Counted from the first letter of the stretch, positions 8,273 through 16,341 are shown. The stretch: 54,557 nt of DNA from JAVVEZ01 sp032250895 (GCA_032250895.1 JAVVEZ010000013.1:1-54557), one strand, 5' to 3'. Numbers and translations: made by a program. The notes: generated by a model not told the origin, from the sequence alone.

Positions 8273-9119
8273 GGATATCGGTGAGTGCCTGAAAAAACTG
8301 CAAGCCGTCATCAGGGAACTTGCGCCATTTGCCGTGGCGGTCAGCGGTGGTGTCGACAGCATGACCCTTGCCGTCATTGCCGGCCGCCTGGATAAGGGCA
8401 CGCGTATCTTCCATGCCCTGTCACCAGCGGTTCCCGACGCGGCGACGCGCAGGGTGGAGAACTATGCGCAACAGGAAGGCTGGCATCTGCACCTTGTCAA
8501 TGCCGGAGAAATGGCGGATCCAGACTATCTCAGCAATCCCGTCAACCGCTGTTATTTCTGCAAGTCACGCCTGTATGATAGGATTCGTTCCATAACCAAT
8601 CTGAATATTGCATCAGGCACCAATACGGATGATCTGAGCGATTATCGACCGGGCCTGAAGGCGGCATCGGAAAGACATATTCATCATCCCTTTGTCACCG
8701 CCGCCATCGATAAAAAAACCGTCAGGGCCCTGGCCAGGCATCTGGGTCTGACGGATCTGGCAGCATTGCCCGCAGCCCCCTGTTTGTCGAGCCGGATAAG
8801 CACCGGTATCGGAATTCAGGCGGAGTTGTTGCCCCTTGTCGATCGGGTTGAAACGGAAATCAGAAGTTTGCTGGAAGCGTTCATGCACGTGGATTCCGTC
8901 CGTTGCCGGGTGCGCCCGGATCACCTTGCCATTGAACTGGCGGCAGATCATGAAATCGATGGGCATTCTTCCCAGGCTGGCTGTATCCGCAAAAAGGTCA
9001 GTGAAATTTTCCATGGCAGCGGTTTTGAAAAATACTGTTCAAAAATAGTCATTGAGCCCTATAGACGAGGCAGTGCGTTTATTCGGGTGAGGGAGCAGAC
9101 CTTGGAGGTGAATGCTTGA
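8262..9119 (+). CDS. larE: LarE, ATP-dependent sulfur transferase for nickel-pincer nucleotide
   Basis: A 285-residue PP-loop enzyme. It has the ATP-binding motif SGGVDS (28-33) and the LarE signature cysteine in PCLSSRIS (C174, equivalent to the sacrificial Cys of characterised LarE). LarE adenylates the pyridinium bis-carboxylate nucleotide made by LarB and adds sulfur to give bis-thiocarboxylate. A CYFC motif (C97, C100) is also present. Together with C174 this makes three cysteines, the arrangement reported for iron-sulfur-cluster versions of LarE that are not single-use; this assignment is from memory of the family. Two adjacent Met codons allow starts at 8262 or 8265. The gene overlaps larC and is followed by larB with an overlapping stop/start. 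Confidence 0.9.
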   Translation: MMNKDIGECLKKLQAVIRELAPFAVAVSGGVDSMTLAVIAGRLDKGTRIFHALSPAVPDAATRRVENYAQQEGWHLHLVNAGEMADPDYLSNPVNRCYFCKSRLYDRIRSITNLNIASGTNTDDLSDYRPGLKAASERHIHHPFVTAAIDKKTVRALARHLGLTDLAALPAAPCLSSRISTGIGIQAELLPLVDRVETEIRSLLEAFMHVDSVRCRVRPDHLAIELAADHEIDGHSSQAGCIRKKVSEIFHGSGFEKYCSKIVIEPYRRGSAFIRVREQTLEVNA

Positions 9120-9799
9120 ACATGGTCAGTGAGATTACTCTGGACTTTGACCGTCATACGCGCACCGGCTTGAGTGAGGCGCTTATGTGCAGCGGTAAAA
9201 GCCTGCGGCAGTTACAGTCGATTCTGGATGAGGTGCAGCACCGGCAAGCGGCCATGCTGCTGACCCGGCTCGATGCCTCGCGTGCGGCGGCCTTGAAAAT
9301 TACAGGTGGCTCCCTGGATTATGATGAAATCTCGCAGACGGCTTTTTACCAGGCCGGGGAAGCGTGTGCATCCGTCCGCGCGGAGGTGGCGGTGATAAGC
9401 GGTGGCAGTTCGGATGTGCCTGTCGCCAGGGAAGCGCTCAGGACGCTGGCGTTCTATGGTGTCGAGGCTCAGGAAATCCACGACATTGGTGTCGCGGGCC
9501 TTTGGCGGTTACAGATGCAACTGCAAAACCTGAGCAGCAAAAGTGTCATTGTCTGTGTGGCCGGCATGGATGCCGCCTTGCCCACCGTGCTCGCCGGTCT
9601 GGTGCCGGGCCTGGTCATCGCCGTACCGACTTCCGTGGGTTACGGTATGGCGCGGCAGGGCGAGACGGCCCTTAACGCACTGTTGTGCAGTTGTGCCCAG
9701 GGCCTGGTCGTGGTCAATATCGACAACGGCTTTGGTGCCGCCTGTGCCGCCATGCGGGCGCTGAGAATGCAGCACGCCTTTCCCGGGCCAAAGTCTTGA
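9116..9799 (+). CDS. larB: LarB, nicotinate adenine dinucleotide carboxylase/hydrolase of NPN synthesis
   Basis: A 227-residue protein similar in its C-terminal half to PurE: VAVISGGSSDVPVAREA, VCVAGMDAALPTVLAGLVPG and VAVPTSVGYG are LarB family blocks. LarB carboxylates and hydrolyses nicotinic acid adenine dinucleotide, the first NPN step. GGAGG at 9104-9108 is best spaced (7 bases) for TTG at 9116, whose TTGA overlaps the larE stop; ATG at 9122 would leave 13 bases. I therefore prefer the TTG start, with moderate certainty. All three lar enzymes needed for the cofactor are present here in the order C-E-B, but no LarA-like enzyme lies in the window. Confidence 0.9.
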   Translation: MNMVSEITLDFDRHTRTGLSEALMCSGKSLRQLQSILDEVQHRQAAMLLTRLDASRAAALKITGGSLDYDEISQTAFYQAGEACASVRAEVAVISGGSSDVPVAREALRTLAFYGVEAQEIHDIGVAGLWRLQMQLQNLSSKSVIVCVAGMDAALPTVLAGLVPGLVIAVPTSVGYGMARQGETALNALLCSCAQGLVVVNIDNGFGAACAAMRALRMQHAFPGPKS

Positions 9800-10521
9800 A
9801 GGTACTGGTCATCCAGTCGTACAAAACGGAACAGGTGCCGATCTGGATCGAGCGCTGTCTGGAGACGGTGCGGCACTGGGCGCAGCGCCAGCGTCATGAT
9901 TACCGCTTTGTCGGGGATGAAATCTTTGCGCGGGTGCCACGCTGGTATCTGGAAAAAGTCGGGGACAAGTTGCCGGTCGCGATCGATTACGCACGCCTGC
10001 TTGTGCTGCAGGAAGCCCTGGCAGCCGGCTATGAACAGGTCCTGTGGTTCGATGCGGATACATTGATCCTGGATCAGGATCTGAGCCTGGACTTCGAGGG
10101 TTCCTGTGCCTTTGGCCAGGAGCACTGGGTACAGTTGGACAGCCCCTGCCGTTACCGTATTGTCAAGAATGTGCACAATGCCCTGTGCGTCTTCAGGCAG
10201 AATTGTGTGCTCTTGCCCTTTCTGATCGAGACGGTAGCAAGCATTATAAAGCGGGTTGACCCCGAGCGCATTGCGCCCCAGATGGTGGGTCCGAAGCTGT
10301 TGACGGCGCTGCACACTATCGCCGGATTTACGCTGTTGCCGCAATGCGGGGCCTTGAGCCCGGAGGTTCTGTACGATCTCACGCAGGGGGGAGGTCCCGC
10401 CCTGGACCTGCAAAGACAGAAACAAGCGGTGCGACTGCAGGCGGTAAACCTGTGTGCCTCCCTGATCGATGCGGACATCGCCCTGAGGGCAGTGGACTGC
10501 CTGCTTGCTGACGGGATATAG
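9796..10521 (+). CDS. Glycosyltransferase-like protein coupled to larB
   Basis: A 241-residue protein starting at TTG 9796, where TTGA overlaps the larB stop exactly as at the larE-larB junction. Longer upstream extension gives no sensible protein. It begins with a short beta strand KVLVIQSY. It contains EQVLWFDADTLIL (residues about 79-91), a DxD-type metal/sugar-nucleotide motif preceded by a hydrophobic strand, as in GT-A fold transferases that use nucleotide-sugars. The rest fits a small Rossmann-like alpha/beta domain with no membrane segment. The acceptor is unknown. Its translational coupling to the nickel-pincer genes is unusual and could be accidental or could mean a modified cofactor or product. 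Family-level assignment only. Confidence 0.6.
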   Translation: MKVLVIQSYKTEQVPIWIERCLETVRHWAQRQRHDYRFVGDEIFARVPRWYLEKVGDKLPVAIDYARLLVLQEALAAGYEQVLWFDADTLILDQDLSLDFEGSCAFGQEHWVQLDSPCRYRIVKNVHNALCVFRQNCVLLPFLIETVASIIKRVDPERIAPQMVGPKLLTALHTIAGFTLLPQCGALSPEVLYDLTQGGGPALDLQRQKQAVRLQAVNLCASLIDADIALRAVDCLLADGI

Positions 10522-10610
10522 ATAATTTTTTCATAAGCGGTATCATGCAGGAATGCAGGACTGATCCATAACTAGGGTAAAACACCCAACAAGCAGAGAG
10601 GGGATGGCAC

Positions 10611-11468
10611 ATGGCAGGCATTACACTGGAAAATATCACAGAGGCGGTAATCAATCACGGTGATGGCGGCAAGACAAACCCCCGCCTGCATCAGATTTAC
10701 GCCAGCCTGGTCAAACACCTTCACGCCTTTCAGAAAGAGGTGAACCTGAATACGGCAGAGCTGGAGATCGGCCGCCAGTTCTTGTTCAAGCTGGCTCAGC
10801 CCAACCAGGATTTTCCGATGGGGGAGATTCACCTGATGTCAGACTGCCTGGGAATTTCCGAACTGTGCATCCTGCTGGAAGACCAGAACAATGTTGCCAC
10901 CACCGAGGCAAACGTGGAGGGGCCGCTCTACATCGAGGGTGCTCCGCTGCGTCAGTCGGGTGACAGAATCGGCGAGGATGCCGATGGTGATCCTCTTTTT
11001 GTCCATCACAAGGTCCTCGATACCAGCGGGCAGCCGCTGGCGGGAGCCGTCGTCGATGTCTGGCATCCCAATCATGAAGGCTTTTATTATGTCCAGCGCG
11101 ACTATCTGCCGGACTGGAATTTCTATGCCAAGTTCAAGACCGATGCCAGGGGTGAATTCGATTACGAGTCGGTCGTCCCGGGGGATTACCCCGTGCCCAC
11201 CTCGGGGCCTACCGGCACCATGCTGGAACAGCTGGGCCGCCATGGCAATCGTCCGGCTCATATTCACTATGTCATCCGCGCCCCGGGTCATGCCGATTTC
11301 ACCACCATGGCGTATATGAATCACTCGCCCTATGTCGATTCGGACACGATTTTCTCGGTGAAGGATTTCCGCGTCGATCTGCTCAGACATGATTCTGCGG
11401 CAGCCATGGCCGAACGCGGCGTCTCCAAGCCGTTTTATACGCTGGACTATACCTTTGTCATTCCCTGA
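10611..11468 (+). CDS. Intradiol ring-cleavage dioxygenase (catechol/hydroxyquinol 1,2-dioxygenase type)
   Basis: A 285-residue protein. It has the N-terminal helical dioxygenase domain (about 20-100) and a beta-sandwich catalytic domain with VVDVWHPNHEGFYY, VPGDYPVP and RPAHIHYVI. The four non-heme Fe(III) ligands are visible as Y159 (or Y160), Y193, H217 and H219. These enzymes open catechol or hydroxyquinol between the two hydroxyls, giving cis,cis-muconate or maleylacetate. Substrate choice cannot be decided by eye; residue spacing resembles both groups. The start ATG 10611 is preceded by AGAGAGGGG. It is followed after 10 bases by a dienelactone hydrolase, so the pair looks like a fragment of an aromatic degradation pathway. 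Muconate cycloisomerase and maleylacetate reductase genes are not present here. Confidence 0.88.
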   Translation: MAGITLENITEAVINHGDGGKTNPRLHQIYASLVKHLHAFQKEVNLNTAELEIGRQFLFKLAQPNQDFPMGEIHLMSDCLGISELCILLEDQNNVATTEANVEGPLYIEGAPLRQSGDRIGEDADGDPLFVHHKVLDTSGQPLAGAVVDVWHPNHEGFYYVQRDYLPDWNFYAKFKTDARGEFDYESVVPGDYPVPTSGPTGTMLEQLGRHGNRPAHIHYVIRAPGHADFTTMAYMNHSPYVDSDTIFSVKDFRVDLLRHDSAAAMAERGVSKPFYTLDYTFVIP

Positions 11469-11478
11469 TCGGCCATAT

Positions 11479-12210
11479 ATGGACACAGTCACAACGATCG
11501 AGGTGCTTGGCAAGGACATGGAAGTGTTTCTGTTCAGGCCGCAGGGGCCTGGTCCCCATCCGGGCCTGTTGCTGGCCCAGCATATTCCCATGGGCCACAC
11601 AGGCATTGAGAATGACCTGTTCACCCTGAGCACAGCCCGCCGTTTTGCCAGTGAAGGTTATCATGTTGCCGTGCCCTTTCTTTTTCATTGGTGGCCCAAA
11701 GCCGCACCCCTGGAGCAGAAACGTGAAGAAAGCCGGGATGACTGGATGGTGGCGGATATGCAGGCGGCTTTTGCACTGCTCAGACAGGAAGAAGGTGTCG
11801 ATCCACAGCGAATCGGTCTGGTGGGCCATTGCTGGGGTGGGCGGGTGGCCTGGTTGGCGGGTTGTCATCTGCCGGAATTGAAGGCGCTGGCCATTTTTTA
11901 TGGTGGCAATATCAAGAAGGCACTGGGGCAGGGTAACCCAGCCCCCTTGACCCTGGCGGCCAATATTCCCTGCCCGGTCATCGGTTTTTTTGGCAATGAA
12001 GACAGCAATCCCTCTCCTGAGGATGTGGCAGATTACAGTGCCGCACTGTCGGCAGCGGGAGTGGCCCATGAATTTCATCAGTATGACGGGGCCGGTCATG
12101 CCTTCCAGAATTTCCCGATGCCGGAACGCTACCATGCGGCGGCTGCGGCAGATGCCTGGGAGAAAGTGCTGACCTTTCTGGATGCCCATCTGCAGGGCCG
12201 TCCGCAATAG
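11479..12210 (+). CDS. Dienelactone hydrolase family protein
   Basis: A 243-residue alpha/beta hydrolase. Its catalytic triad is readable: nucleophile C118 in GHCWGG, D175 in GNEDSNPS and H207 in DGAGHAF. Cys as nucleophile is the mark of dienelactone hydrolases, which hydrolyse the lactone formed from (chloro)muconate to maleylacetate. The start ATG 11479 lies 10 bases after the dioxygenase stop; the open frame runs upstream into the dioxygenase but is not used. Together with the preceding gene it suggests processing of a lactone ring-cleavage product. The ring-fission substrate is unknown, and other DLH-family members act on different esters. Confidence 0.87.
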   Translation: MDTVTTIEVLGKDMEVFLFRPQGPGPHPGLLLAQHIPMGHTGIENDLFTLSTARRFASEGYHVAVPFLFHWWPKAAPLEQKREESRDDWMVADMQAAFALLRQEEGVDPQRIGLVGHCWGGRVAWLAGCHLPELKALAIFYGGNIKKALGQGNPAPLTLAANIPCPVIGFFGNEDSNPSPEDVADYSAALSAAGVAHEFHQYDGAGHAFQNFPMPERYHAAAAADAWEKVLTFLDAHLQGRPQ

Positions 12211-12237
12211 AAACAGAACTTCATCAAAAAATACCGA

Positions 12238-12264
12238 AGCAGCTGCTATGGGGAAACAGCTGCT
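12238..12264. terminator. Hairpin after the dienelactone hydrolase gene
   Basis: An 8-bp perfect stem AGCAGCTG / CAGCTGCT with an 11-base loop starts 28 bases after the hydrolase stop. There is no T-tract, so termination is uncertain; it could instead protect the mRNA 3' end. Confidence 0.3.
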
Positions 12265-12345
12265 CCGGCTAAGGAACGGGAGTGGAATACGAGGAGTCCA
12301 GCGTATTGCACCCCCTGCCGGATTGGCCAAAAGAGGAGTTTTTCT

Positions 12346-12374
12346 TTGACTGACCGGTCAGTCAGTCTTATAAT
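12346..12374 (+). promoter_or_regulatory. Near-consensus sigma70 promoter with palindromic TetR operator in the spacer
   Basis: TTGACT (12346-12351), a 17-base spacer and perfect TATAAT (12369-12374) form an almost ideal promoter reading into the TetR gene. An 18-bp perfect palindrome TGACTGACCGGTCAGTCA (12347-12364) occupies the -35 and spacer, so a bound dimer would block RNA polymerase. This is the usual geometry of an autorepressed TetR-family gene. That the encoded TetR protein is the ligand is inferred from position. Confidence 0.85.
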
Positions 12375-12424
12375 TTTTTGCGGCATTGTCAAGCATAAAA
12401 TGTAAAGCAGGCATACGGGGCGTC

Positions 12425-13096
12425 ATGGTAGCGAAAGAAACAAAATTTCAGACCAAGAGTGGCCACATTGGCGCTTGTGGCAACCGGCGCGAGCAGGCCA
12501 GGGAGGCGCGACGCCTGGATATTCTCGATGCCGGCTTCGCCGAGTTCACCCGCGAGGGCTTTACGGCTACCCGGCTGGAGGATGTGGCGGCGCGGGCCGG
12601 AATTGGCAAGGGGACGATTTATCTCTACTTCGACAGCAAGGAGAGCCTGTTTGAAGAGGTGGTCAGAATGAATCTGCTGCCGCCGGTTGATGCGATACTG
12701 GACATGATCTCGAAATTTGAAGGCTCAACCTCGGAATTGTTGACCCTCCATCTGCACCATTCCTATGCCATCTTGCGTAACGAAAAAATTCCTGCATTGA
12801 TTGCCATGGTCATCGGTGAGGGCAATCGTTTTCCCAAATTGACGGATTTTTTTTTCCGGGAAATGGTCAGCGCCAACCAGACCATCATCCGCGACATCAT
12901 TGCCCGGGGCGTGAGGCGCGGCGAGTTTCGCGAGACCGAACTGAGCGCCTATACCCAGATAGTGATTGCTCCGGTACTGATCAGTGCCATCTGGAAACTG
13001 CAATTTGAGAGTCTGGCTCCGATCGATCTGGATGCCTTTGCCGCCACCCATATCGATTTGATACTCAACGGTCTGCGCAAAAACCCGGATACTTGA
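12425..13096 (+). CDS. TetR/AcrR family transcriptional repressor
   Basis: A 223-residue protein. After a basic lead, residues about 27-75 form the TetR helix-turn-helix: LDILDAGFAEFTREGF, then VAARAGIGKGTIYLYF, with the typical IYLYFDSKESL ending. The C-terminal ligand-binding domain is divergent, as usual. The start is ATG 12425; an in-frame TTG at 12386 would add 13 residues without family support. The promoter 50 bases upstream contains an 18-bp palindrome, which points to autoregulation. The gene lies downstream of, and in the same direction as, the dioxygenase-hydrolase pair but has its own promoter. It may control that pair, but no second copy of the palindrome was found in front of the dioxygenase. 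Confidence 0.9.
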   Translation: MVAKETKFQTKSGHIGACGNRREQAREARRLDILDAGFAEFTREGFTATRLEDVAARAGIGKGTIYLYFDSKESLFEEVVRMNLLPPVDAILDMISKFEGSTSELLTLHLHHSYAILRNEKIPALIAMVIGEGNRFPKLTDFFFREMVSANQTIIRDIIARGVRRGEFRETELSAYTQIVIAPVLISAIWKLQFESLAPIDLDAFAATHIDLILNGLRKNPDT

Positions 13097-13211
13097 TGCA
13101 GGTCAAGTCCCGCTGTCGGTAATATTCCACTGTCGGTTTTTTGCAGTAGACTGCACTTTTCCCGATTGCCTTTGCAGGCTTGCCATGAAAGCTTGCCATG
13201 AGAGGAGTGCC

Positions 13212-14006
13212 ATGAAATTTGTCGAGAGGTTTTCTGCTTCTGCTCAAATCATTCTGTGGATACTGACCCTGGCAGCAGTTCTGGCCGGATGCAGCCCTGC
13301 TCCTGACTCTGCCCTGCCGGGAAGCAAGCGGGAGCAGACGGAATTGGCCGACAGGCTGCTACGCGCATCTCCCAATGTCATCGCGGCTGATCCCGACCTG
13401 CTGGCATATATGACCGCCACGGCGGAAGAGGCCGTTGCCGGGCACTGTGCCAGTTGTCATGGTGCCAATCTGCAGGGTCAGGTCGGGGTGCCGAATCTGG
13501 TGGACGTCGATTGGCTCTGGGAAATTACCGGGTATGAAATGACCAGTGTGGAACCGGTCATGGCCTTGCAACAGACCATCTTGTATGGGGTGCGCAATAC
13601 GGCTTGCGCCGAGGAGATCAAACAGTACGGTGGCTGCCCGGATACCCGTTTCTCCGAGATGCCTGGCTACGGCATAGACCGTTTCAGTCCTGAGCAGGTG
13701 GATGACCTGACTGCCTATGTGCTCAGTCTCAGTACGCCTGTAGAGGATGACGAGGCCGTGGCCAGAGGCCGCAGTCTGTGGCCGGTCTGCACCGAATGCC
13801 ACGGCGCTGAAGGGTATGGCGACAAGTCTTTCGGAGGGCCTGATCTCACCGATGCCGTCTGGCTTTACGGGGGCGAACGGGAGCAGATCCACGATGTCAT
13901 TTTCAATGGCCGACGCGGTTATTGTCCACCCTGGGCCGACGTTCTGCCACCGGCGAGCATCAAGGCCCTGGCCGTCTATATTTACCGGCAGGCAAGCCGG
14001 TTTTGA
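13212..14006 (+). CDS. Di-heme cytochrome c lipoprotein (CcoP-like)
   Basis: A 264-residue protein from ATG 13212, with GAGAGGAG directly upstream. The N-terminus is a lipoprotein signal (hydrophobic stretch, lipobox LAGC with C27). There are two c-type heme motifs: CASCH (C79, C82, H83) and CTECH (C193, C196, H197). The motifs GVPNLVDVDWLWE and GPDLTDAVWLYGG repeat the PNL-D-WL(Y/W) signature of CcoP, the subunit III of cbb3 oxidase. CcoP normally has membrane helices and lies beside ccoNO. Here the protein is a lipid-anchored stand-alone version and no oxidase genes are near. It probably shuttles electrons in the periplasm; the partner is unknown. Confidence 0.82.
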   Translation: MKFVERFSASAQIILWILTLAAVLAGCSPAPDSALPGSKREQTELADRLLRASPNVIAADPDLLAYMTATAEEAVAGHCASCHGANLQGQVGVPNLVDVDWLWEITGYEMTSVEPVMALQQTILYGVRNTACAEEIKQYGGCPDTRFSEMPGYGIDRFSPEQVDDLTAYVLSLSTPVEDDEAVARGRSLWPVCTECHGAEGYGDKSFGGPDLTDAVWLYGGEREQIHDVIFNGRRGYCPPWADVLPPASIKALAVYIYRQASRF

Positions 14007-14081
14007 TGGCTTGACTTGGGCATGGCCGGGCAAGTAGTCTGCCTGTCCCTGCATTAAAAACGGATTCCCGAATTTCTCCTG

Positions 14082-15035
14082 ATGAAGTATTTCGTAACAG
14101 GCAGCCTTTTGCTGAGCGCTGTTTTTTCTGCTTTCCTGTGCCGGTCTGTTCAGGCCCAGCCGCTGGTGCTGCAAGCTGTGGCCCGGGTCGAACTGGGCCC
14201 GCTCGGGGAAATCAGCGGCCTGGCGAAAAGCCGGCGCCGTGACAATCTTTACTGGGTGCACAATGACAGTGGCGATCAGGCGCGCATTTTTGCGATCACT
14301 GCCGAAGGACTGGCGATCCTGCCCACCTATTCCAGGTTTTCGTTCCATGCCGAAGTCCCGGAACCGGGCAAGCGTGAGTGGCAAGGCTTCAGGGTCCTGT
14401 CTGCGGAAAACATCGACTGGGAGGACATGAGCAGCGATGACAATTACCTCTATGTCGCGGATTTGGGAAACAACGGCAATGACCGGCGCGATCTGGGTAT
14501 CTACATGCTCAGTGAAATCGATCCCACGGCATCGACCCAGTCTGCCGCCATCAGACACTTGCCGGTGCGCTATCCGGAACAGACGAACTTTCCACCGGCA
14601 CAGAAACATTTCGACAGTGAAAGCCTGTTCAGTGCCGACGGCAAACTCTATGTGATCAGCAAACACCGCAAATCGGGACTGACGGGCGGCTGGGAAGCCG
14701 GTGCAAATTTATACCGGTTGGACACGCGCTTCAGCGACCGGGACAATGTCCTGGTGCGCATCGGCAGCCATCCGGACATCATCGCGGCCACCGGGGCTGA
14801 GGTATCGCCGGATGGTCAGCGTCTGGCGGTGATATCGTATACGGCACTGTGGCTTTTCGACAGGCCGACACAGGGAGATGACTGGTTCTCGGGTATGTCG
14901 GAGCGGCTCGATCTGGAACCGGACCACGCCAGGCAGCTGGAGGCGGTCGCCTGGGAAGATGAGCACACGCTCTTGCTGATCAACGAACAACGGGACATTT
15001 TCCGGATCCGGCTCGATGAGCTTGCCGGACAGTAA
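14082..15035 (+). CDS. Exported beta-propeller-like protein of unknown function
   Basis: A 317-residue protein with a Sec signal peptide (cleavage near VQAQ, residue 26). The mature part starts with ELGPLGEISGLAKSRR...LYWVHNDSGDQARIFAI. This ISGL-S...WVHNDSG block is typical of a widespread family of predicted periplasmic beta-propellers, sometimes annotated as SdiA-regulated or esterase-like-phytase domain proteins. Further motifs fit propeller blades: NIDWEDMSSD, YVADLGNNGNDRRDLGIY and GAEVSPDGQRLAVISY. No catalytic residues can be assigned. The gene follows the cytochrome by 75 bases and precedes the RelA/SpoT-TPR gene by 26 bases on the same strand. Function unknown. Confidence 0.7.
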   Translation: MKYFVTGSLLLSAVFSAFLCRSVQAQPLVLQAVARVELGPLGEISGLAKSRRRDNLYWVHNDSGDQARIFAITAEGLAILPTYSRFSFHAEVPEPGKREWQGFRVLSAENIDWEDMSSDDNYLYVADLGNNGNDRRDLGIYMLSEIDPTASTQSAAIRHLPVRYPEQTNFPPAQKHFDSESLFSADGKLYVISKHRKSGLTGGWEAGANLYRLDTRFSDRDNVLVRIGSHPDIIAATGAEVSPDGQRLAVISYTALWLFDRPTQGDDWFSGMSERLDLEPDHARQLEAVAWEDEHTLLLINEQRDIFRIRLDELAGQ

Positions 15036-15061
15036 TAGCAGACGAAGGGGATAAGGGCTCG

Positions 15062-16315
15062 ATGAACAGTAAAGAAATGCGGGAGATATCCCAGGCCTAT
15101 GTAAAAAACCATGAAGCCTGGAAACATTATCTCGCCAGTTTCCTGGACCAGATTACGGCGCTTCTGGAATCGGCGGATACCCGTTTTTCGATAAAATTCA
15201 GAATCAAAACGCTGGAAAGCCTCAGTGAAAAAATAAGTTTTTTGAGCAAGGCGGGAAAAGAGCAGGAACCCCAGATAAAGGATCTCATCGGTCTGCGTGT
15301 CGTGGTGCCCTTTCAGGAAGGCGTGGAGCGGGTCGTGGCGGTACTGTGTAAAAATTACGCAGTAGAGGCCATTGAACGCAAATCCGATCAATTATCCTAC
15401 CGGGAATTTGCCTATGACTCGGTGCATGTCGAAATTCCCCTGACCCAGGAACTGGGCCTGCCGGGGTGCTGCAAGCCGGTGGTGGAAGTGCAGGTCAGGA
15501 CGATTCTGCAGGATGCCTGGGCGGAGGTTGAACATGAACTGATTTATAAAAACCATTTTCGATTTCCCAACAGTGATGCCATTCGCAAGAAACTGGCGGC
15601 GCTCAATGCCAGCCTGACGCTTTCCGACATGATTTTTCAGGAGATCAGGGATTCCCAGAAAGAAATGGAAAAATGGGGGCATGAACGCTTTCAGGCGCTG
15701 CTGGACAAGACACTGGAACTGGAAGGTCCCGGACTGCCTGCTGCACTGGACATAAAGGATTTCCAGACCAGCGAACAGAGCAGTGATACGGCCGCTGGAA
15801 GCCGGGCAGAGATGGAAAAATATCTGCTGGCAGCGTTGAAGGCACACAATGAACATGACTATAAAAGTGCCATTGCCTATTACTCCATGGTGCTGGACCG
15901 CAACCCGGAGTTGAGCATTCGTTCGGTGGTGTTCAGTCATCGGGGCATGGCGAATTTCATGTTGCAGCGGGAATCCCAGGCGCTGAGCGATTTCGACAGA
16001 AGCTTTTACTGTGACAAGAGCAATTACCGTGCTCTCAACTATCGTGCCATGGTCTTGCGCCGCATGGGTTATGTGGAACAGGCACTGGAATGTTTTGAGA
16101 TGTCTCTGGAAATCCATCCGGGGCAGGCCGGCGTGCATTTTCTGCGTTCCCAGACCTTGCTGGAAATCCAGGAGACAGAGCGTGCCCTGGCTGACCTGAC
16201 CCGGGCCCTGGAACTGGACCCGGAGCATGAGGAGGCGCAGAAACTGCTCGACAGGATCAGCCATCAGCCATGGGCGAAGAAACCGGCAGCTGACCGGCAG
16301 GCCCCCACTGAATAA
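15062..16315 (+). CDS. RelA/SpoT nucleotide-synthetase domain protein with C-terminal TPR repeats
   Basis: A 417-residue protein. Residues about 20-190 form a (p)ppGpp-synthetase-type domain: basic substrate-binding RIKTLESLSEK (48-57), metal aspartate in DLIGLRVVV (D74), YDSVHVEI (118-125), and EVQVRT with E142 followed by DAWAEVEHE. There is no hydrolase, TGS or ACT domain, so it is a small alarmone synthetase-like protein. Residues about 265-405 contain roughly four TPR units, for example SVVFSHRGMANFMLQ and VHFLRSQTLLEIQETERALA. TPRs usually bind a protein partner, so activity may be controlled by binding. It could make alarmones, or act on another nucleotide or on tRNA like toxic members of this superfamily. 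The gene lies directly upstream of purK. Confidence 0.8.
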   Translation: MNSKEMREISQAYVKNHEAWKHYLASFLDQITALLESADTRFSIKFRIKTLESLSEKISFLSKAGKEQEPQIKDLIGLRVVVPFQEGVERVVAVLCKNYAVEAIERKSDQLSYREFAYDSVHVEIPLTQELGLPGCCKPVVEVQVRTILQDAWAEVEHELIYKNHFRFPNSDAIRKKLAALNASLTLSDMIFQEIRDSQKEMEKWGHERFQALLDKTLELEGPGLPAALDIKDFQTSEQSSDTAAGSRAEMEKYLLAALKAHNEHDYKSAIAYYSMVLDRNPELSIRSVVFSHRGMANFMLQRESQALSDFDRSFYCDKSNYRALNYRAMVLRRMGYVEQALECFEMSLEIHPGQAGVHFLRSQTLLEIQETERALADLTRALELDPEHEEAQKLLDRISHQPWAKKPAADRQAPTE

Positions 16316-16341
16316 TCAGATGGCAATGTTGCCGGCAGCAA

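Noticed and set aside
8262..9119. Annotating larE as a GMP-synthase or asparagine-synthase-like protein
   Set aside because: The PP-loop is shared, but the CLSSR cysteine motif and the larC/larB neighbours identify LarE.
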